Below are positions 58,283 through 64,000 of a stretch of DNA of 64,000 nucleotides, in pieces. The notes beneath the pieces are model-generated. The model did no database searches. It had not been told where the DNA came from and saw only the letters and a program-made list of their open reading frames with translations. The stretch lies in the NCBI RefSeq assembly GCF_003050905.1, contig NZ_QAOT01000020.1, one strand, 5' to 3'. Source of the DNA: Cereibacter_A azotoformans. Its GTDB lineage: Bacteria; Pseudomonadota; Alphaproteobacteria; Rhodobacterales; Rhodobacteraceae. The translations under genes were made by a program, and so were the position numbers. Numbering within the stretch: the stretch's first letter is position 1; every line of letters begins with the position of its first letter.

Positions 58283-60535
58283 ATGGACCAATTGCCCTCC
58301 AAAGCCCAGATCCTCGACTGGATCGCCCAGAACCCCGCCCTTTCCGCGAAGCGCGACATTGCCCGCGCCTTCGGCATCAAGGGCAGTGCCGCGCGCATCG
58401 AGCTGAAGCGCCTCCTGCGCGAGATGGAGGCGGATGGCGCGCTGGAAAAACGCAAGCGCAGCTTCGCCCCGCAAGGCGCCCTGCCGCCGGTCTCGGTGCT
58501 CGAGATCACGGGCCCGGACGCCGAGGGCGACCTCTTCGCCCGGCCGCTGGAATGGGACGCCGAGGGCGAGCCGCCCCGCATCCTCTTCGTGCCCAAGAAG
58601 GGCGATCCCGCGATGGCGCAGGGCGAGCGCATCCTCGCCCGGCTGACCGAGGTCGAGGGCGAGGAGCACAGCCACGAGGCGCGGCTGATCCGGCGGCTCG
58701 GGGGCGCGAAGCCACGGATCCTCGGCATCTTCCGGGCGAGTGCGGATGGCGGGCGGATCCTGCCGATCGACAAGGGTGAGGACAAGGAATGGCGCGTGGC
58801 GCGCGACGGCGCGGCGGGGGCCCGTGACGGCGAACTGGTCGAGGCCGAGCAGGTCGGGCCGCGCCGTCTCGGCCTGCCGCTGGCCCGCGTGACGTCCCGG
58901 CTGGGCGATCCGGCGGGTCCGCGCGCGGTGTCGCTGATCGCCATTCATCAGCACGGCATCCCCGACAGCTTCCCCGACGCCGTGCTGGCCGAGGCCGAGG
59001 CTGCGGGCCCCGCGCCGATGGGCGAGCGCGAGGATCTGCGCCACCTGCCCTTCGTCACCATCGATCCGGTCGATGCGCGCGACCGGGACGATGCGGTGCT
59101 GGCCGAGCTCGACCCCGATCCGCAGAATCCGGGCGGCCATGTCGTCTGGGTGGCCATCGCCGATGTGGCCCACTACGTCCGTCCCGGTTCGGCGCTCGAC
59201 CGCGAGGCGCGCGAGCGCGGCAACTCCACCTACTTCCCCGACCGCGTCGTGCCGATGCTGCCGGATGCGCTGTCGGGCGATCTCTGTTCGCTGCACGAGG
59301 AGGTGGACCGGCCCTGCATGGCCGTGCGGATGCGGCTTTCGGCGCAGGGCGAGAAGATCTCTCACCGCTTCACGCGGGGCATGATGCGCTCGCGCGCAAG
59401 CCTGAACTACGCGCAGGTGCAGAAGGCGCAGGACGGCCAGCCCGACGAGGCGACGGCGCCGCTCCTGGAGACCATCATCCGGCCGCTCTACGAGGCCTAC
59501 CGGGCGCTCAAGCACGCCCGCGCGGTGCGCCAGCCGCTCGACCTCGACCTGCCCGAGCGCAGGATCGAGCTGTCGGAGGACGGGCGTGTGCTGTCGGTGG
59601 CCTTCCGCGAGCGGTTCGACGCCCATCGGCTGATCGAGGAATTCATGGTGCTGGCGAACGTCGCGGCCGCCGAGGAACTGACGCGCCTGCGCCGGCCGCT
59701 GCTGTTCCGCGTCCATGAGGAGCCGTCGCCCGACAAGCTCGAGGCGCTGCGCGAGGTGGCCGAGGCCTCCGGCTTCACGCTGGCCAAGGGGCAGGTGCTG
59801 AAGACCGCGCATCTGAACCGGCTTCTGGCTCAGGCCGAGGGCACCGAGTTCGACGAGCTGCTGAACATCACCACGCTGCGCTCGATGACCCAAGCCTATT
59901 ATCATGCCGAGAACTTCGGCCACTTCGGTCTGGCGCTGCGCAGCTATGCGCATTTCACCTCGCCAATCCGTCGCTATTCGGATCTGATCGTGCATCGGGC
60001 GCTGATCCTTGCGCATGGCTGGGGCGATGACGGGCTGTCGGCCCAGGACATCGAGATGCTGGAAGAGACGGCCAAGCAGATCTCGGACACCGAGCGGCGC
60101 AGCATGGCGGCCGAGCGGGATACGACCGACCGCTACCTCGCCTCCTGGCTCTCGGACCGGGTGGGGGCGGAATTCGCCGGTCGGATCTCGGGGGTGCAGC
60201 GGTTCGGCCTGTTCGTGAAACTCGACGAGAGCGGGGCCGACGGTCTCATCCCGATCCGGTCCGTGGGGCGCGAGTTCTTCCATTTCGATCCCGAGAGCCA
60301 GACCCTGATGGGCGCGGATACGGGAACCGTCCTGGGCATCGGGCAGCGGGTGACGGTGCGCCTTGCGGAAGCCGTGCCGCTGACGGGGGGGCTGACGCTG
60401 GAACTTCTGACGGTCGAGGATCGGGGGTTGCCCACCCCCAAGCGGCGGCGTGGCCGGTCGGCGCCCCGCAAGCCCGCCCGTGACGCGGCAAGGGCCGGGA
60501 AGGCGAAGCGCCGGGTGTTGCGCACGCGGCGGTGA
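58283..60535 (+). CDS. rnr: Ribonuclease R
   Basis: The 750-residue 3'-5' exoribonuclease degrades structured RNA and takes part in trans-translation mRNA decay. An N-terminal winged helix (AKRDIARAFGIKGSAARIEL) precedes cold-shock domains (about residues 70-230). The RNB catalytic domain has TIDPVDARDRDDAVLAELD with its metal-binding Asp cluster. The S1 domain follows (EFAGRISGVQRFGLFVKLDE). The C-terminal tail is basic (PKRRRGRSAPRKPARDAARA), as in other RNase R proteins. It starts 45 nt after the GNAT gene. Confidence 0.95.
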   Translation: MDQLPSKAQILDWIAQNPALSAKRDIARAFGIKGSAARIELKRLLREMEADGALEKRKRSFAPQGALPPVSVLEITGPDAEGDLFARPLEWDAEGEPPRILFVPKKGDPAMAQGERILARLTEVEGEEHSHEARLIRRLGGAKPRILGIFRASADGGRILPIDKGEDKEWRVARDGAAGARDGELVEAEQVGPRRLGLPLARVTSRLGDPAGPRAVSLIAIHQHGIPDSFPDAVLAEAEAAGPAPMGEREDLRHLPFVTIDPVDARDRDDAVLAELDPDPQNPGGHVVWVAIADVAHYVRPGSALDREARERGNSTYFPDRVVPMLPDALSGDLCSLHEEVDRPCMAVRMRLSAQGEKISHRFTRGMMRSRASLNYAQVQKAQDGQPDEATAPLLETIIRPLYEAYRALKHARAVRQPLDLDLPERRIELSEDGRVLSVAFRERFDAHRLIEEFMVLANVAAAEELTRLRRPLLFRVHEEPSPDKLEALREVAEASGFTLAKGQVLKTAHLNRLLAQAEGTEFDELLNITTLRSMTQAYYHAENFGHFGLALRSYAHFTSPIRRYSDLIVHRALILAHGWGDDGLSAQDIEMLEETAKQISDTERRSMAAERDTTDRYLASWLSDRVGAEFAGRISGVQRFGLFVKLDESGADGLIPIRSVGREFFHFDPESQTLMGADTGTVLGIGQRVTVRLAEAVPLTGGLTLELLTVEDRGLPTPKRRRGRSAPRKPARDAARAGKAKRRVLRTRR

Positions 60536-60555
60536 CGGGCCGCGCCACGGCCAGG

Positions 60556-60614
60556 GCGGGGGGCTGTCTGCCCCCCGCGCCCCCCGAGGATATTTTTCCA
60601 GAGTGAGAGGAGGG
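60556..60614 (+). repeat. Intergenic repeat, copy C (GC hairpin plus GGATATTTTT core)
   Basis: GGGGGGCTGTCTGCCCCCC is followed by GCGCCCCCCGAGGATATTTT, TCCAGAGTGAGAGGAGG. It is closest to copy A in its core and to copy B in its GGGGGCTGTCTGCCCCC arm. It lies after rnr, where the GC stem plus T5 could act as its terminator. Confidence 0.75.
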
Positions 60615-60719
60615 AGTTGCGCCGGATCCGGCGGTTGCCGGCATCGGGGCATGGGCTTGCGCTTTTCGGGTGGGGCGTTTCGCGCTAGGGTTGCCAAAAC
60701 GACAAGAGCGAGGGCAGGG

Positions 60720-61985
60720 ATGGGGCAGATGGTGCGGAAACTTCTTCTCGGACTGGGTCTGGTGGTGGCGGCTTCGCCCGTGGTGGCGGATCCGGCGGCA
60801 GGGTCGCAGCGGCCGGTGGCGCGCGGGGAGGTGACGGTGACCGAGGCGGAACGGGAGGCGCAGGCCGGGCTTGAAGGGTGGATCGTCGAGTTCCGCCCGC
60901 GGGCGCTGGCGGCGGGGATCCGGCCCGAGACCCTGGCCGCGGCCTTCCGGGGCGTGCGCTACGACGCCGAGGCCGTGGCGCGCGACCGCAACCAGGCCGA
61001 GTTCAACCGGACACTCTGGGATTATCTCGACTCAGCCGTCTCGGAGGTGCGGATCGCCAACGGGCGGGCGGCGCTGGTGCGGCACGGGGCGCTGCTCGAG
61101 CGGATCGAGGCGCGCTACGGCGTGCCGAAGGAGATCGTGGTGGCGGTCTGGGGGATGGAGACCTCCTACGGGACGCGGCGCGGCGATCATCCGCTGGTGG
61201 GGGCGCTGGCGACGCTGGCCCATGACGGGCGGCGCGCCGCCTTCTTCGAGGAGCAGCTGATCGCGGCGCTGAAGATCCTCGACAGTGGCGACGTGCGTCC
61301 CGAGGCGATGACCGGAAGCTGGGCGGGGGCGATGGGGCATACCCAGTTCATGCCGACCTCCTACCTTGCCCATGCGGTGGATTTCACCGGCGACGGGCGG
61401 CGCAACATCTGGTCGGAGGATCCGTCGGATGCGCTGGCGTCGACGGCGGCCTATCTGGCCGGTTCGGGCTGGCGGACGGGCGAGCCGTGGGGCGTCGAGG
61501 TGCGGCTGCCCCCGGGCTTCGACTTCGCGCGGAGCGGCAAGGCCTTGCGCCAGCCTGTCGGGCAGTGGCAGGCACTCGGCCTCCGCCGGCCCGATGGCGC
61601 ACCGCTGCCGGCGGGCGAGGCCGCGCTTCTCTTGCCGGCCGGGGCGCAGGGGGCGGCCTTCCTGATCTATCCGAACTTCCGCGCGATCTCGCGCTACAAT
61701 CCGGCCGATGCCTATGTGATCGGCGTGGGCCATCTTGCCGACCGGCTGAAGGGCGGGCCTGCCTTCACGGGCGGCTGGCCGCGGGGCGACCGGGCGCTGG
61801 CTGCGGCCGAGAGGACCGAGCTGCAACGGCTGCTGACGGCGGCGGGCTTCGACACGGGCGGTGCGGACGGGATGATCGGGCCGAACACGCTCGCGGCCCT
61901 TCGGGCCTGGCAGGCGGCGCGGGGTCTCGTCGCCGACGGCTATGCCAACGAGGCGATCCTGAACCGGCTGCGCGAGGGGGCCTGA
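60720..61985 (+). CDS. Lytic murein transglycosylase (MltB family) with peptidoglycan-binding domain
   Basis: The 421-residue exported enzyme cleaves glycan strands to 1,6-anhydro ends. A signal peptide (KLLLGLGLVVAASPVVA) is followed by the SLT_2 domain, with the catalytic Glu in VAVWGMETSYGTRRGDHP and the conserved TGSWAGAMGHTQFMPTSYL. A C-terminal peptidoglycan-binding_1 domain spans about residues 360-421 (LLTAAGFDTGGADGMIGPNT, ALRAWQAARGLVADGYAN). No lipobox is seen, so it is soluble in the periplasm. It is the last core gene before acquired DNA. Confidence 0.93.
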   Translation: MGQMVRKLLLGLGLVVAASPVVADPAAGSQRPVARGEVTVTEAEREAQAGLEGWIVEFRPRALAAGIRPETLAAAFRGVRYDAEAVARDRNQAEFNRTLWDYLDSAVSEVRIANGRAALVRHGALLERIEARYGVPKEIVVAVWGMETSYGTRRGDHPLVGALATLAHDGRRAAFFEEQLIAALKILDSGDVRPEAMTGSWAGAMGHTQFMPTSYLAHAVDFTGDGRRNIWSEDPSDALASTAAYLAGSGWRTGEPWGVEVRLPPGFDFARSGKALRQPVGQWQALGLRRPDGAPLPAGEAALLLPAGAQGAAFLIYPNFRAISRYNPADAYVIGVGHLADRLKGGPAFTGGWPRGDRALAAAERTELQRLLTAAGFDTGGADGMIGPNTLAALRAWQAARGLVADGYANEAILNRLREGA

Positions 61986-62043
61986 GCCGAAGGGCCGGCA
62001 CGGAGGGCCAGCCCCTGACAGTAAATGTTGAAAAAGCTCCTTT

Positions 62044-62066
62044 GATTGGCCGCACTGCGGCCAATC
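62044..62066. repeat. Perfect 10-bp inverted repeat near the edge of acquired DNA
   Basis: GATTGGCCGC (62044-62053), loop ACT and GCGGCCAATC (62057-62066) form a perfect hairpin 58 nt after the transglycosylase stop, followed by TTGCC. It may terminate that gene or belong to the element that begins about here. Confidence 0.55.
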
Positions 62067-62113
62067 TTGCCTTTGAGACAACGCTTGACCGATATCCGAA
62101 TGGGAGAAGACTG

Positions 62114-63560
62114 GTGTCGAGCGTTTCGAAGATATCTTCGGGAACATTGTCAGCGCCACTGGAACGGAGAATGCCGTATCCGGTGGCGGGGATCGACCTG
62201 AACTTCTGCCGCAATCCGGCCTGCGCCGAGTATGGCATATTACCGGACCCGTTCAAGCGCCCCAATGGTTCCGAACCAGCTCTGCCCGGAGTTCCTCGTG
62301 GTGCCGTTTCCGGCAAGAAGCACGAGGAGTATTACCAGTGCGACAGTTGCGGGACAACCCATCGGTTGAAGAACAACCGCGCAGTTGCCGAGGAGGTCGA
62401 GCGGCTGCGGAGAATCCGTTCGACTGACCCATCCGCTCCTGCCTGTCGCAACACCGACTGCGCGAACCACGGCCTTTCGATCGCTGCCCATCCCGGGATG
62501 TATCAGCGCTTCGGCAAGACGAAGGGCGGGGATGCGCGTTGGCGTTGCAAAGGCTGCGGCAAGACCTTCTCGGTCGGAAAGCCTGCTCGGAGGCACAAGC
62601 GCTCCGACAAGAACCGCCTCGTCCTGGATATGCTCTGCAATGACCTGTCGTTCGCCAAGATGTCCAGGATCTCTGGCCTCGCCTATCGCGACATCTACCG
62701 GCGGGTCGATTTCTACTTCGAACGGGTTCAGGGTTTCGTTGCCCGGCGAGAGGACTTCGGTCGTATCGACTTTCGCGATGCGGGTTCCAGGTTTGCCCCC
62801 GACAGCCAGGCCCTGACGATCAACTGGCCCAGCCGGAAGCGTCGCTTCCCTGTGGTGTTTCAGCATCTTTGCACCGCGCACGCTCGCTCCGGCTTCATCA
62901 TGGAAGCGTCATTCCAGCTGGACCCGGCGGTCTCGCCCAAGGAAGCCGAGGCACAGGCTGCGGCAGCTGCGGAAGACCATATCTCGACAGCATACCGCGA
63001 CCACGCCCGCATCTGGACGAAATCCGAGTTTGATGCGCATCTGGTTCGCTTGGCCAAGGCGGCCGGCCTTGCAGAGGTCGAGGAATACGGATTACCGGCG
63101 ACGGGCTCGATGTTGCGCTACGACATCATGCAGATTGCCCACGCGCTCCGTCTGTGTGAGCATATTGGCGAGGGGGAGGTGCCGCTGATCTTCGTGATTG
63201 ATGGCGACGCGGGGCTGAAGCTCGCTTTTCAGGCTGTCTTCCAACCCGAGATTTGTGCCGGCCGCGCCCATCTGGCAGTCATCGACTTCGACAAGGCGAT
63301 GACGAACGACAAGAGGAACTCGGTTGTCGCCGAGGGTCGTGAAGACCTCTGTAGATCAACCGGCCTCAGCCCCGCGGAACTGAACCTGATCCCGTCCGAG
63401 TTCTACGCCAAGATCGTCGATGCCGAGATCGCGACCCGGCTCGCAGGCACGCCCATCGGCGGCTGGTTCTCCGATCCTTTCTCGACCAAGAGCGAGCCCA
63501 ACAAGCGCGTTCTCCTGCTGACAGATGGCCGAGGCTGTGTGGAAACTCCCGGCCTGACGT
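62114..63560 (+). pseudogene. Zinc-ribbon transposase-like gene, interrupted by an insertion sequence
   Basis: A frame with no stop runs from here into the insertion sequence. The protein part has two Cys4 zinc ribbons (FCRNPACAEYG with YQCDSCG; CRNTDCANHG with WRCKGCGKTF). A helix-turn-helix-like segment follows (LSFAKMSRISGLAYRDIYRR), then a region that may be a DDE/RNase H-like core (FAPDSQALTINW, FVIDGDAGLKL). I suspect a transposase or element-encoded protein but cannot name the family. GTG 62114 has GGAG seven bases upstream; ATG 62171 is the first ATG. Codons such as TTA and ATA and lower GC differ from neighbours, which indicates transfer. The end is approximate: reading becomes non-protein-like after about 63555, where the IS begins. 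Confidence 0.6.
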
Positions 63561-64000
63561 TCGTTAGGAACGGCCCTGCGCCCTGTAGGGTGGGATTTCC
63601 GGCAAGCGGATCTGGGGGATGGTTCGGCGGCGGCAGGAGCCGCGTGGGGCTCCTCGTTGCAAATAGCGGCGCTCGTTTCCGCCGATCAGCCGGGAATCGC
63701 CTCCATCAGGCGCCGGGCACCGATCAACGAGATCATCCGCTTCATGTTGTAGGCCAGCACGTTCAGCGCCATCTCCGTCCGGACGTTCTTCAGACGCCGC
63801 GTCAGGAAATGGGTCGTGCCCATCCAGGCCTTGAGGGTGCCGAAAACATGCTCGACCGTGCAGCGCCGGAGCGTCATCGGGTCGGGATCGCGGGCGCGGC
63901 GTTCCCGCATCGCGTCGATCAGGTGCTCGTGCTCCCAACGGGTGATCCGCCGCTCCGTGCCGCTCGTGCAGCGGCGCTGGATGGGACAGGTCTGGCAGTC
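63560..64000 (-). mobile_element. IS1182-type insertion sequence, partial
   Basis: The segment carries the 3' end of an IS1182-family transposase on the minus strand plus about 125 nt of downstream sequence with a 7-bp hairpin (63635-63654). It splits the preceding gene. The inner boundary is estimated at 63550-63600. The other end and both terminal repeats cannot be compared because the element runs past base 64000. Confidence 0.65.
63686..64000 (-). CDS. IS1182 family transposase, C-terminal part
   Basis: The frame is open at the window end and stops at 63686. It contains a Cys-rich segment CQTCPIQRRCTSGTERRITR, then RRCTVEHVFGTLKAWMG, which holds the third acidic residue of the DDE triad. 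THFLTRRLKNVRTEMALNVL and AYNMKRMISLIGARRLMEA follow. This order is characteristic of IS1182/IS5-group transposases. The first two catalytic Asp residues lie outside the window, so whether the element is intact is unknown. Confidence 0.85.
   Translation of the reverse strand, partial: DCQTCPIQRRCTSGTERRITRWEHEHLIDAMRERRARDPDPMTLRRCTVEHVFGTLKAWMGTTHFLTRRLKNVRTEMALNVLAYNMKRMISLIGARRLMEAIPG

Noticed and set aside
57812..60697. 961-codon antisense frame opposite rnr and neighbours
   Set aside because: Same composition artefact; rnr on the plus strand has all its catalytic motifs.
62127..62140. 14-bp palindrome CGAAGATATCTTCG as an operator
   Set aside because: It lies within the probable coding sequence if translation starts at GTG 62114, so it may be only codons. 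It would regain interest if ATG 62171 is the true start.

Overview
The window is about 64 kb of GC-rich alphaproteobacterial chromosome. The gene set and order (mutM end, enoyl-CoA hydratase, rpsT, dnaA, dnaN, recF, gyrB, then serB/serC/serA) and the protein sequences fit a Rhodobacter/Cereibacter sphaeroides-like organism in the Rhodobacteraceae. That assignment is by recognition, not by a database search. Genes are densely packed, with many ATGA or TGATG stop-start overlaps and strong third-position GC bias. The bias creates long antisense ORFs that I left out.

Layout. (1) 1-9.9 kb: the replication block, from the 3' end of mutM through an enoyl-CoA hydratase, rpsT, dnaA, dnaN, recF, a VOC protein and gyrB to zapE. 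(2) 10-13.8 kb: serine biosynthesis, with serB divergent from serC-serA; the serC leader looks like the alphaproteobacterial serC RNA motif. (3) 13.9-33.8 kb: a PPP phosphatase, a thiolase, an alpha-2-macroglobulin/PBP1C pair, a hybrid histidine kinase, yaaA-recQ, yggT, a thioesterase, a UMF1-type transporter, mepA, a phytase-like esterase and a queuosine-precursor transporter. (4) 33.8-34.1 kb: a small independent transcription unit with its own promoter and terminator. It carries an 18-codon ORF whose ribosome-binding site matches the complement of the 16S rRNA 3' end over 17 nt. (5) 34.1-46.8 kb: the ribosome-rescue factor arfB, the NAD salvage pair pncA-pncB, a sugar dehydrogenase-like SDR with dgoK, a GH13 alpha-glucosidase, two MFS transporters, an envelope group (LpsB-like GT4, GT29 sialyltransferase-like protein, PagL-like protein) around asd, and a beta-carbonic anhydrase. 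(6) 47-62 kb: an M17 aminopeptidase with an NlpC/P60 peptidase, ycaQ, rlmN, an IalB-family protein, an asparaginase, a DUF2794 protein, a LOG-family protein, dapD-dapE, rnr and an MltB-type lytic transglycosylase. (7) 62.1-64 kb: acquired DNA, a zinc-ribbon transposase-like gene interrupted by an IS1182-type insertion sequence that runs off the window end.

Themes. Core information processing (dnaA/dnaN/recF/gyrB, recQ, rnr, rlmN, arfB) is interleaved with cell-envelope functions (pbpC, alpha-2-macroglobulin, mepA, mltB-like, LPS glycosyltransferases) and with the aspartate/lysine/DAP (asd, dapD, dapE) and serine pathways. A GC-rich intergenic repeat ending in a GGATATTT core occurs in three clear copies and one degenerate copy, all on the + strand. 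No rRNA, tRNA or CRISPR array was seen. The most interesting candidate is the unit at 33.8-34.0 kb.
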